Below, piece after piece: positions 1-7,053 of a DNA stretch of 20,562 nucleotides. Made by a program: the position numbers and the translations under genes. The stretch's first letter is position 1. Each line of letters opens with the position of its first letter. Below the pieces are notes generated by a model, which was given only the letters and a program-made list of their open reading frames with translations, did no database searches and was not told the origin of the DNA. Source of the stretch: Clostridiaceae bacterium (GTDB lineage: Bacteria; Bacillota; Clostridia; Oscillospirales; Acutalibacteraceae); NCBI GenBank assembly GCA_904501755.1, contig CAJGBV010000024.1:1-20562 (forward strand), in the 5' to 3' direction.

Positions 1-840
1 AGGACGGATAAGACCAACCTTAATACCCTGTTTTCTTGCTTCGTTAATAGCATTCTTGGAAACACGGGCAGCAATACCAAAAGCGGCAATGCAGATTTCT
101 GCATCCTCCATCATATACTCTTCCCACATAGCTTCATTCTCTTCTATGTACTTATAACGCTCAAAGCGTTCGAAGTTTGATTTTTCAAGCTCCTCGGGAA
201 CAAGGAAAAGAGAGTTAACTATATTATGTTCACGCTCAAGTTTTGTGCCGGTAGTAGCCCAAGGCTTATCTATAGCTTCGCCGATTTTGTAATCAAGACT
301 AACAGGCTCCATCATCTGACCCATAGTACCGTCAGCCAAAACCATAGCTGTCATACGATATTTATCGGCAAGGTCAAAACCTTTAACAGTAAGGTCAGCC
401 ATTTCCTGAACAGAAGCAGGAGCTAAAACGATCATCTTAAAGTCGCCATGACCGCCTGCCTTTGTAGCCTGGAAATAGTCAGACTGAGAAGGCTGAATAC
501 CGCCAAGACCGGGGCCGCCTCTCTGAACATTAACAATAAGAGCAGGAAGGTCAGCACCTGCAAGGTAAGAAAGACCCTCACCCTTGAGAGATATTCCGGG
601 ACTTGAAGAAGAGGTCATAACACGCTTACCTGTAGAAGCTACACCGTATACCATATTAATAGCAGCGATTTCACTTTCTGCTTGAAGGAAGCAGCCATCA
701 ATTTTAGGCATTCTTTTTGCCATATAAGCAGCAACCTCAGTCTGAGGAGTAATAGGATAACCGAAGTAATGACGACAACCTGCTATAATAGCGGCCTCTG
801 CAATAGCTTCGTTACCTTTCATCAATACTTTATCTGACAC
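1..840 (-). CDS. vorB: 2-oxoacid:ferredoxin oxidoreductase alpha subunit, VorB type (partial, C-terminus beyond window)
   Basis: The minus strand is open from a GTG at 840 to the window edge, giving 280 codons. The translation starts MSDKVLMKGNEAIAEAA and contains GYPITPQTEV, a run SSSSPGISL and RGGPGLGGIQPSQSD, which match the pyrimidine-binding (TPP) alpha subunit of the VorB/KorA family. These enzymes interconvert a 2-oxoacid plus CoA with an acyl-CoA, CO2 and reduced ferredoxin. I favour VorB (branched-chain 2-oxoacids) by overall resemblance; KorA (2-oxoglutarate) cannot be excluded. The GTG is preceded by an AGGGAAG Shine-Dalgarno and lies 9 nt after the ferredoxin stop, so the two are cotranscribed. 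The beta (TPP) and gamma subunits would be expected just outside the window. Confidence 0.9.
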   Translation of the reverse strand, partial: MSDKVLMKGNEAIAEAAIIAGCRHYFGYPITPQTEVAAYMAKRMPKIDGCFLQAESEIAAINMVYGVASTGKRVMTSSSSPGISLKGEGLSYLAGADLPALIVNVQRGGPGLGGIQPSQSDYFQATKAGGHGDFKMIVLAPASVQEMADLTVKGFDLADKYRMTAMVLADGTMGQMMEPVSLDYKIGEAIDKPWATTGTKLEREHNIVNSLFLVPEELEKSNFERFERYKYIEENEAMWEEYMMEDAEICIAAFGIAARVSKNAINEARKQGIKVGLIRP

Positions 841-849
841 TTTTCTTCC

Positions 850-1056
850 CTACCTTTCTACCTTAATGATACAGTCAGGACACATTGTAGCACAGAAAGC
901 ACAGCCGATACAGGCATCTATATTAGCAGCCTCTACGGGATGATGTCCCTTTTTGTTGATTTTGTCCTGTGCAAGAGCAAGAACCTGTTTAGGACAGGCA
1001 TCTACACACAGTCCGCAACCTTTACAGTTGTCGGTTTTAAAAGTTAATTTTGCCAA
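850..1056 (-). CDS. 2x[4Fe-4S] ferredoxin, delta-type subunit of the 2-oxoacid oxidoreductase
   Basis: A 68-residue protein with two CxxCxxCxxxCP-type motifs (CKGCGLCVDACP and CIGCAFCATMCP), enough to ligate two [4Fe-4S] clusters. It is the electron-transfer subunit expected beside VorB, passing electrons to or from soluble ferredoxin. I chose a TTG start at 1056, giving MAKLTFKTD, because AAGGAG lies 8 nt upstream of it. The longer reading from GTG at 1065 would place that same Shine-Dalgarno directly against the start codon. The neighbours are vorB 9 nt downstream and the P-loop ATPase about 50 nt upstream, all on the same strand. Confidence 0.9.
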   Translation of the reverse strand: MAKLTFKTDNCKGCGLCVDACPKQVLALAQDKINKKGHHPVEAANIDACIGCAFCATMCPDCIIKVER

Positions 1057-1106
1057 AACAAACACTCCTTAGCAAATATATTCGAAAGCACAAAAAATTG
1101 TGTAAT

Positions 1107-1772
1107 CTATAAAATTTTATCCTGTAGCTTCATAGGAAACAAATTATCTATTTTTCCTTTAAGCTCATCATATAACTCCTCTTTAATGGTTGTTGCAACC
1201 AACGGAAGTCCACACGCTTCGGATACTCTTTGCGCATAATCAACAGAATCTAAAACATCCTGTGCGGTGGTTTCTTCACCCAAATTGGAATTATTAACAA
1301 GTCCGGTAAATTTCATTCTCGCCGCTGTTTCAATTTCACCGAGCACTTCCATAGTAGAATCGGTATCCCTTGTCAGTGGACGGAAGGAATTTATTACCAT
1401 AAACATATCATAATCATTTTCATTTATTATTTTTTCAGAAATTCTGCCAAGAACGTAAGCACCTCTATCGTCACCGCCGATATCCAAAATACATCTTAGG
1501 GTTTTATCATCGGTAACGGCGTACATGTCCTGCGGAAGTGCAGGAATATCTACGTTTGAGTTTGCATAGTTAGAGCAAATAAGCCTTATTCCCTTTTCGC
1601 TGAGCAATTCACTGCTGTCTTTAGTTCTGAAATAAGGATTAACAATATCAAGGTCGGCAAGAGCAACATTATCATATTTTTCTTTAAGGCTTACAGCAGC
1701 ATTAACCGCAATATTTGTTTTTCCGCTTCCGTAATGTCCACAAAAAAGCGTAAGTCTTTTATCAAAAAACAT
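1107..1772 (-). CDS. P-loop ATPase of the ParA/MinD/CobQ-like class, function unknown
   Basis: A 221-residue soluble protein with a Walker A GHYGSGKT at about residues 12-19, an Asp-Leu-Asp segment (residues 40-42, ADLDIVNPYFR) resembling the ParA/MinD A' region, and a Walker-B-like stretch ILDIGGDD. It has no membrane segment and no CxxC metal site, so it is not obviously an Mrp/NBP35 Fe-S carrier. I chose the ATG at 1772 because AAGGAAGG sits 8 nt upstream; the GTG at 1781 would overlap that site. It lies 25 nt after the acyl-CoA synthetase and before the ferredoxin subunit, so it belongs to the same operon. A role in maturing or regulating the oxidoreductase is possible but is only guilt by association. 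Confidence 0.8.
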   Translation of the reverse strand: MFFDKRLTLFCGHYGSGKTNIAVNAAVSLKEKYDNVALADLDIVNPYFRTKDSSELLSEKGIRLICSNYANSNVDIPALPQDMYAVTDDKTLRCILDIGGDDRGAYVLGRISEKIINENDYDMFMVINSFRPLTRDTDSTMEVLGEIETAARMKFTGLVNNSNLGEETTAQDVLDSVDYAQRVSEACGLPLVATTIKEELYDELKGKIDNLFPMKLQDKIL

Positions 1773-1797
1773 ATTGCTCACCTTCCTTTTTATTTAA

Positions 1798-4086
1798 TTA
1801 TAACTTATTTCTCTGAATTTTTCCGCTGGTAGTTTTAGGAAGACTATCTCTGAAAACTACTATACGGGGATATTTATAAGGAGCAGTTCTGTCCTTAACA
1901 TATTTCTGTATATCCTTTTTCAGTTCTTCTGTAGCTTCGGTACCGGGAACAAGCACGATACTTGCCTTAACAACCTGTCCCCTCACCTCATCGGGAGCAG
2001 CAGATACGCCGCACTCAAGAACATATGGAAGCTCCATAATAACGCTTTCAATTTCGAAAGGTCCGATACGATAACCCGACGATTTAATAACGTCGTCAAC
2101 ACGGCCCACATACCAGTAAAAGCCGTCCTCGTCGCGCCAAGCGGTATCACCCGTATGATAATAGCCGTCGTGCCATACCTCTTTGGTTTTTTCTTCATTC
2201 TGATAATAGCCTGTAAACAGTCCGCAAGGTGCGCCGTCTTTTACGTTAATAACGATTTCACCCGTTTCACCTACAGGTACGCTGTTACCCTCTGCATCCA
2301 CAATATCAACGTCATAAATCGGGGCGGGTTTACCCATAGAACCGATTTTATGAGATGAGCCAACCATATTTCCTATTATCATAGTGCTTTCGGTCTGTCC
2401 AAAGCCCTCAAGAATCTGAAGTCCCGTAGCTTTTTCAAACTGACGGTAAACCTCAGGATTGAGAGCCTCACCTGCCGTTGTCATATGAGAAACAGAAGAA
2501 AAATCATATTTTGAAATATCCTGCTTTATCATCATTCTGAGCATGGTAGGAGGCGCACAGAAGGTAGTTATCTGATATTTTGCAAACATAGGCAGAATAT
2601 CGGCGGCATCAAAACGGTCAAAGTCATAAACGAATATAGCCGCTTCACAAAGCCACTGACCGTAAAGCTTACCCCACATAGACTTAGCCCAACCCGTGTC
2701 GGAAATGGTAAAGTGCAGTCCGTCGGGGTCAACTGTATGCCAATATTTAGCAGTATGGAAATGACCGAGAGGATACTTATAGTTATGTGCAGCAATCTTT
2801 GGATAACCTGTTGTTCCCGAAGTAAAGAACATAAGCATAAGGTCATCGCCGCCGGGGGCATCCTCGGTTCTGTTATAACGGGTGCTGTAAAGAGTATACT
2901 CCTCATCAAAGTTTCTCCAGCCCTCTTTTTCGCCGCCAACCATAAGCTTATTAACAAGACAGTCACATTTACTTGCGGCAATATCAACCTGATTTGAAGT
3001 ATCACCGTCAGCAGTACATATAATTGTATTTACACCTGCCGCTTTAAAACGATACTCAAAATCATGTTCAAGAAGCTGATTGGTAGCAGGGATTGCAATT
3101 GCACCAAGCTTATTAAGTCCAATCATAGCATACCAGAACTGGTAATGGCGTTTAAGAACAAGCATTACCCTGTCGCCCTTTTTGATGCCCAGCGACTTAA
3201 AGTAATTAGCACACTGGTTAGACGCCTTTTTAATATCCTTAAAGGTTATACGACGTTCGGTCTTGTCCTTAGAGATATGAAGCATTGCAAGTTTCTCCGG
3301 CTCTCTTTCAGCAAGAGCGTCAATAAGGTCAAATCCGAAGTTAAAGTTATCTGTATTCTTGAATTTAATAGAAGTGGGGGTACCGTTTTTATCCTCGGTA
3401 ACATCAATGTAGTTCTTATAAATTCTTTCCTTTGTATCCTTTTTAACAGCCTTTGGTTCAAGCACTGTTTTAGAGGGCAACAATTCAGGAATAGGCTCAC
3501 CTGTAGGATTAAGAACAATAGCATAGAAAAGGCAATCCTTCCCACCAATAGCTATCATACCGTGAGCAACGTCACTGTCGTAATAAATACTATCTCCCGG
3601 GCCTAAAACTTCTTTATGTTCACCAACCTGAACCATAAGCTGACCCTCAATAATTATGTCAAGCTCCTGTCCTGCATGGGTGGTAAGCTCAATATCCTTA
3701 TGCTGTGCTTCCTCGCTGTATACGCTTCGTACATAAAGAGGCTCTGCTATTCTGTTTTGAAAAGCATAAGCAAGATTATAATATGTCATACCATGAGCCT
3801 GAGCAATTTTCTGTCCCGAGCCTGCACGGGTAACGGTATAAGACTTCAGTGTAGGGCTGTAACCCTCAATAATATCGGTTACATTGACATTAAGAGCAAG
3901 AGCACAACGATAAATAAACGCAAAGTTTAAGTCGCTGTTACCCGCTTCACACTGAATGTATTCATCAATGGTCACTGCAGTTTTTTCTGCCATCTGCTCG
4001 GGGGTAAGACCTTCAATTTCTCGAAGTTCTCTTATACGCCCCGCCATTTCCTTGATTTTAAAATCAAGACCTGTCATTTGTTCCAT
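1798..4086 (-). CDS. HTH-cupin-acyl-CoA synthetase fusion (copy 1, before vor genes)
   Basis: A 762-residue, three-part protein. Residues about 12-70 form an XRE-like helix-turn-helix. Residues about 130-190 form a cupin with His137, Glu141 and His175 at metal-ligand-like positions. Residues about 245-762 form an AMP-forming acyl-CoA synthetase. The synthetase shows the A3 loop FFTSGTTGYPK (420-430), GFGQTE (561-566), the hinge region GRVDDVIKSSGYR (661-673) and the catalytic Lys756 in SGKIQ. The segment ISDTGWAKS...WGK is characteristic of medium-chain (ACSM) synthetases, which activate butyrate-size, branched or aromatic acids. I chose the ATG at 4086, which has AGGAG 9 nt upstream. A longer reading from 4218 would translate the T-box leader. 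Expression should depend on that T-box. The substrate is inferred from the vor genes downstream. Confidence 0.9.
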   Translation of the reverse strand: MEQMTGLDFKIKEMAGRIRELREIEGLTPEQMAEKTAVTIDEYIQCEAGNSDLNFAFIYRCALALNVNVTDIIEGYSPTLKSYTVTRAGSGQKIAQAHGMTYYNLAYAFQNRIAEPLYVRSVYSEEAQHKDIELTTHAGQELDIIIEGQLMVQVGEHKEVLGPGDSIYYDSDVAHGMIAIGGKDCLFYAIVLNPTGEPIPELLPSKTVLEPKAVKKDTKERIYKNYIDVTEDKNGTPTSIKFKNTDNFNFGFDLIDALAEREPEKLAMLHISKDKTERRITFKDIKKASNQCANYFKSLGIKKGDRVMLVLKRHYQFWYAMIGLNKLGAIAIPATNQLLEHDFEYRFKAAGVNTIICTADGDTSNQVDIAASKCDCLVNKLMVGGEKEGWRNFDEEYTLYSTRYNRTEDAPGGDDLMLMFFTSGTTGYPKIAAHNYKYPLGHFHTAKYWHTVDPDGLHFTISDTGWAKSMWGKLYGQWLCEAAIFVYDFDRFDAADILPMFAKYQITTFCAPPTMLRMMIKQDISKYDFSSVSHMTTAGEALNPEVYRQFEKATGLQILEGFGQTESTMIIGNMVGSSHKIGSMGKPAPIYDVDIVDAEGNSVPVGETGEIVINVKDGAPCGLFTGYYQNEEKTKEVWHDGYYHTGDTAWRDEDGFYWYVGRVDDVIKSSGYRIGPFEIESVIMELPYVLECGVSAAPDEVRGQVVKASIVLVPGTEATEELKKDIQKYVKDRTAPYKYPRIVVFRDSLPKTTSGKIQRNKL

Positions 4087-4110
4087 AAACTTGTACTCCT
4101 CATCAGGACG

Positions 4111-4149
4111 AAAAAATACTCGTCCCAAAGTAATGCCTTTGAGACGAGT
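4111..4149 (-). terminator. T-box attenuator terminator of copy 1
   Basis: On the minus strand a 13-bp stem (ACTCGTCTCAAAG pairing with CTTTGGGACGAGT, one G-U) with a 6-nt loop is followed by a run of T. It ends 25 nt before the ATG at 4086 and would stop transcription unless the upstream antiterminator is stabilised by uncharged tRNA. Confidence 0.92.
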
Positions 4150-4384
4150 GAAGAAATTATTTTCACACCCGCGGTACCACTCAAATTGCGGAAATCCGCC
4201 ACTCTTGGAATCTAACAATTCCTATGCATTAACGCAGCAATCACGGAGAGGTTCTACTCATAAAAACTTACTTTCTTCCCCTCGGCTCAGAAGCTACAAA
4301 TACATAATTCCGACTTAGCGGTTTACACCTACCACCGCTTCTCTGTAAAGCAGATAAAATGTACACTCTTCGTCAAAGCCTTTA
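4111..4384 (-). promoter_or_regulatory. T-box riboswitch 1, probable Val specifier (GUA)
   Basis: The minus-strand leader carries the T-box core GAGTGGTACCGCG (4170-4182), followed by the intrinsic terminator. Further upstream it has the stem I elements GACGAAGAG (4366-4374) and AGAGAAGCGGTGG, and a CTTCTGAGC 3' side. The specifier loop can be drawn between helices GUACAU/AUGUAU and GAAG/CUUC. The triplet one base before the lower helix is then GUA (4295-4297), a Val codon. The T-box tetranucleotide UGGU calls for discriminator base A73, which suits tRNA-Val. T-box identity is secure; the specifier call is a hand-drawn inference. Confidence 0.93.
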
Positions 4385-4395
4385 TTTACTCATAC

Positions 4396-4424
4396 ATTGT
4401 ATCACATATTTCTACATATGTCAA
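4396..4424 (-). promoter_or_regulatory. Promoter of T-box 1 / acyl-CoA synthetase copy 1 operon
   Basis: TTGACA (4419-4424), a 17-bp spacer and TACAAT (4396-4401) on the minus strand. Initiation near 4389 would start the transcript just before stem I of the T-box. The -35 lies only 11 nt beyond the stop codon of the preceding gene. Confidence 0.88.
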
Positions 4425-4434
4425 CATAGTATTT

Positions 4435-6702
4435 TTAAAGTTTGTTTCTTTGAATCTTACCACTTATAGTTTTAGGCAATTCCTCTTTAAACACTATAAT
4501 TCTTGGGTATTTATAAGGAGCAGTGTGCTCTTTTACATATTCCTGAATTTCCTTTTTAAGCTCTTCGGAAGGCTCTGTGCCCGGAACAAGCACGATACTC
4601 GCCTTAACTACCTGACCTCTAACTTCATCGGGTGCGGCAGATACGCCACATTCAAGAACATAGGGAAGCTCCATAATAACGCTTTCAATTTCAAAGGGTC
4701 CGATACGATAACCTGATGACTTGATTACATCATCAATACGGCTGACATACCAGAAATATCCATCTTCATCACGCCAAGCAGTATCACCTGTATGATACAT
4801 ACCGTCATACCAAGCTTCGCTTGTTTTTTCGTCGTCAAGATAATATTCTCTGAAAAGTCCGCAAGGTACGCTTTCCTTTGTTCTGATAACAATTTCACCC
4901 ACTTCACCATCAGCAACACTATTGCCCTCAGTATCAACAATATCAACATCATACTGGGGAGAAGCTTTGCCCATTGCACCAACCTTAGGAGTAGTGCCGC
5001 AAAGATTAGCAATAGTAAGTGTGGTTTCGGTCTGTCCAAAACCTTCCATAATCTGAAGACCGGTAGCCTCTTCAAACTGACGGAATACCTCAGGATTAAG
5101 AGCCTCACCTGCTGTTGTCATATGACGAATTGATGATAAATCATATTTAGACAAATCGCTCTTAACAAGCATTCTGAGCATTGTAGGAGGTGCACAGAAA
5201 GTAGTTATTTGATATTTAGCAAACATAGGCAGAATTTCGTCTGCATCAAATTTATCAAAATCATATACAAATACTGCACCCTCGCAAAGCCACTGTCCGT
5301 AAAGCTTACCCCAAAGAGATTTACCCCAACCGGTATCGGAAATTGTGAGATGGAGTCCCTCTCTTTCGCAACAATGCCAATATTTTGCAGTTACATAATG
5401 ACCAAGAGCGTATGTGTGCTTATGAGCTGCCATTTTAGGATTGCCCGTTGTACCCGAAGTAAAGAACATAAGAGCAACCTCGTCACCTGCACTGGCACTT
5501 TCTTCTCTTTCATATTTGCCTGAGAAAAGCTTATACTCGCTGTCAAAATCATGCCAACCCTCACGGCTTCCGCCTACAAGCACAAGATTTTTAACGCTTT
5601 CGCAGTTTTCTGCAGCACGCTGAGCAATTTGGGCTGTATCTCCGTCGGCGGTACAAACAAGAGCACTAACACCTGCGGCATTGAAGCGATACTCAAAATC
5701 ATGTTCCTTTAGCTGATTTGTAGCAGGGATAGCCACTGCACCGATTTTATGAAGTGCAACCATACAGAACCAGAACTGATAATGGCGTTTAAGCACCAGC
5801 ATTACCTTATCCCCTCTCTTAATTCCGAGAGAAGTAAAGTAATTTGCACACTGATTGGAAGCACGTTTTATATCCTTAAAAGAAAATCGTCTTTCCTCTT
5901 TATTTTTATCTATGTGAAGCATAGCAAGTTTATCGGGATATTTATCGGCTATACCATCAACAATGTCAAAACCAAAGTTAAAGGTTTCAGTATTCTTAAA
6001 GTCAATACTTAAAAGCTCGCCGTTTTCATTTTCCTGTGTATCAACAAACTTTTCACAAACAAGACTTTCGGAGTCCTTTGCAGAGGCAATACTCTTTCTA
6101 ACAGTTTCTTCCTTTACCTCTTCACCCGGAAGTACAACGGCGCAGAACACACAATCCTGCCCACCGATAGCAATCATTCCGTGAGGTGTAGAGCTGTTAT
6201 AGTAGATACTGTCGCCCTCATTTAAAATTTCGGTATGGTCACCAATCTGAACCTTAAGCGAACCACTGAGCACAAGGTCGAATTCCTGTCCCGAATGGGT
6301 AGAAAGATGTATAGGTTTATTCTGCTGAGAAGCGGAATATTCGTATTTTACCCAATAAGGCTCGGCAATTTTATCCCTGAATTTCGGTGCAAGGTTCTTA
6401 ATATCAATTCCGTCCTCTTTTGCAGTAGACTGACCTTTTCCTTTACGTGTTACGGTATAGCTTGAAAGATGTGCAGAACGTCCCTCAAGAAGCTCTGTAA
6501 GCTCAACATCAAAAGCAAGAGCACACTTATGAATAAAAGAAAAGGGAATATCAGCATTAGCATTCTCATAGCTTATGTACTTTTCTTCGCTCACTTGTGT
6601 TTTTTCTGCCATTTCAGCAATAGACCAACCCATAATTTCGCGCATTTCCTTAATTCGCGAAGCTATCTCCATTAACTGTTCTTTTGCTGTGTTGGTAGTC
6701 AT
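4435..6702 (-). CDS. HTH-cupin-acyl-CoA synthetase fusion (copy 2, paralogue)
   Basis: A 755-residue paralogue of the downstream copy with the same order: XRE-like helix-turn-helix (about 10-65), cupin (about 125-180, THSGQEFDLVLSG then GDSIYY and PHGM), and ACSM-type acyl-CoA synthetase. It keeps FFTSGTTGNPK, DTGWGKS, GFGQTE and a C-terminal SGKIQRNKL with the catalytic Lys. The hinge to C-terminal segment is nearly identical to copy 1, whereas the linker after the cupin differs, as expected after tandem duplication. The ATG at 6702 follows AGGGAG at good spacing. The gene has its own promoter and T-box. No terminator is visible between its stop and the promoter of copy 1, so some transcripts may continue. 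It probably activates a different small acid from copy 1. Confidence 0.9.
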   Translation of the reverse strand: MTTNTAKEQLMEIASRIKEMREIMGWSIAEMAEKTQVSEEKYISYENANADIPFSFIHKCALAFDVELTELLEGRSAHLSSYTVTRKGKGQSTAKEDGIDIKNLAPKFRDKIAEPYWVKYEYSASQQNKPIHLSTHSGQEFDLVLSGSLKVQIGDHTEILNEGDSIYYNSSTPHGMIAIGGQDCVFCAVVLPGEEVKEETVRKSIASAKDSESLVCEKFVDTQENENGELLSIDFKNTETFNFGFDIVDGIADKYPDKLAMLHIDKNKEERRFSFKDIKRASNQCANYFTSLGIKRGDKVMLVLKRHYQFWFCMVALHKIGAVAIPATNQLKEHDFEYRFNAAGVSALVCTADGDTAQIAQRAAENCESVKNLVLVGGSREGWHDFDSEYKLFSGKYEREESASAGDEVALMFFTSGTTGNPKMAAHKHTYALGHYVTAKYWHCCEREGLHLTISDTGWGKSLWGKLYGQWLCEGAVFVYDFDKFDADEILPMFAKYQITTFCAPPTMLRMLVKSDLSKYDLSSIRHMTTAGEALNPEVFRQFEEATGLQIMEGFGQTETTLTIANLCGTTPKVGAMGKASPQYDVDIVDTEGNSVADGEVGEIVIRTKESVPCGLFREYYLDDEKTSEAWYDGMYHTGDTAWRDEDGYFWYVSRIDDVIKSSGYRIGPFEIESVIMELPYVLECGVSAAPDEVRGQVVKASIVLVPGTEPSEELKKEIQEYVKEHTAPYKYPRIIVFKEELPKTISGKIQRNKL

Positions 6703-6734
6703 TTCATTACTCCCTTTCTGTTTTTATGTTTTTA

Positions 6735-6775
6735 AAATAATAAAACCCGTCTCAAAGACTGACTTTGAGACGGGT
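6735..6775 (-). terminator. T-box attenuator terminator of copy 2
   Basis: A perfect 13-bp stem (ACCCGTCTCAAAG pairing with CTTTGAGACGGGT) with a 5-nt loop, followed by TTTATTATTTT on the minus strand, just before the gene at 6702. Stem and loop sizes closely match the terminator of the other T-box. Confidence 0.92.
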
Positions 6776-7010
6776 GAATAAACACTCGCGGTACCACTCA
6801 AATTGCGAATAAATTTCGCCACTCTTGGAATCAAACAATTCCTATGCATTAACGCAGCAATCACGGGAAGCGTCTACTAAGAAATCTTTTCGGACTTCCG
6901 GCTCAGAAGGGATGGGTCTTATAAGAATCACCACTACCGATTTTCAGCAACCATCGGCTCTCTGTAAGCTTTAATTCTTGACCGTCTTCGTCATCGCTTT
7001 TATAAATTAT
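6735..7010 (-). promoter_or_regulatory. T-box riboswitch 2, possible Ile specifier (AUC)
   Basis: The T-box core GAGTGGTACCGCG (6787-6799), stem I elements GATGACGAAG and AGAGAGCCGATGG, the CTTCTGAGC 3' side and a following terminator are all present. Between the upper helix AAGAAU/AUUCUU and the lower helix GAAG/CUUC, the triplet one base before the lower helix is AUC (6911-6913), an Ile codon. UGGU again predicts A73, compatible with tRNA-Ile. The specifier loop is less regular here than in T-box 1, because GGUC/GACC can also pair, so the specifier is tentative. A 50-nt block (6817-6866) differs from T-box 1 at a single position. Confidence 0.93.
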
Positions 7011-7016
7011 GTGAAA

Positions 7017-7045
7017 AGTATATCACCATATTTTTGAGTTGTCAA
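7017..7045 (-). promoter_or_regulatory. Promoter of T-box 2 / acyl-CoA synthetase copy 2
   Basis: TTGACA (7040-7045), a 17-bp spacer and TATACT (7017-7022) on the minus strand, just after the stop codon of the beta-mannosidase gene. Transcription would start near 7010, at the beginning of the T-box leader. Confidence 0.87.
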
Positions 7046-7053
7046 GTACTTTT

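Noticed and set aside
1066..1106. Small hairpin CACAA/TTGTG between ATPase and ferredoxin genes
   Set aside because: Only about 5 bp with an A/T loop and no T-tract; too weak to call a terminator or processing site.
2713..3606. Plus-strand frames inside the synthetase gene
   Set aside because: Shadow frames opposite a gene with clear catalytic motifs; no ribosome sites or family features. The same applies to frames opposite copy 2, leuS, ftsY and smc.
4295..4297. UGU (Cys) as alternative specifier of T-box 1
   Set aside because: Shifting the triplet by one gives Cys, but bacterial tRNA-Cys has discriminator U73, which would need UGGA in the T-box; the sequence has UGGU. UAG in the adjacent register is a stop codon.
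3956..4318. Plus-strand open frame across T-box 1
   Set aside because: It is antisense to the synthetase 5' end and T-box leader, lacks a recognisable domain, and the minus-strand structure explains the sequence.
6911..6914. CAU (His) as alternative specifier of T-box 2
   Set aside because: tRNA-His has C73, which would need UGGG in the T-box; UGGU is present. ACC (Thr) further upstream would leave too many bases before the lower helix and can pair in the upper helix.
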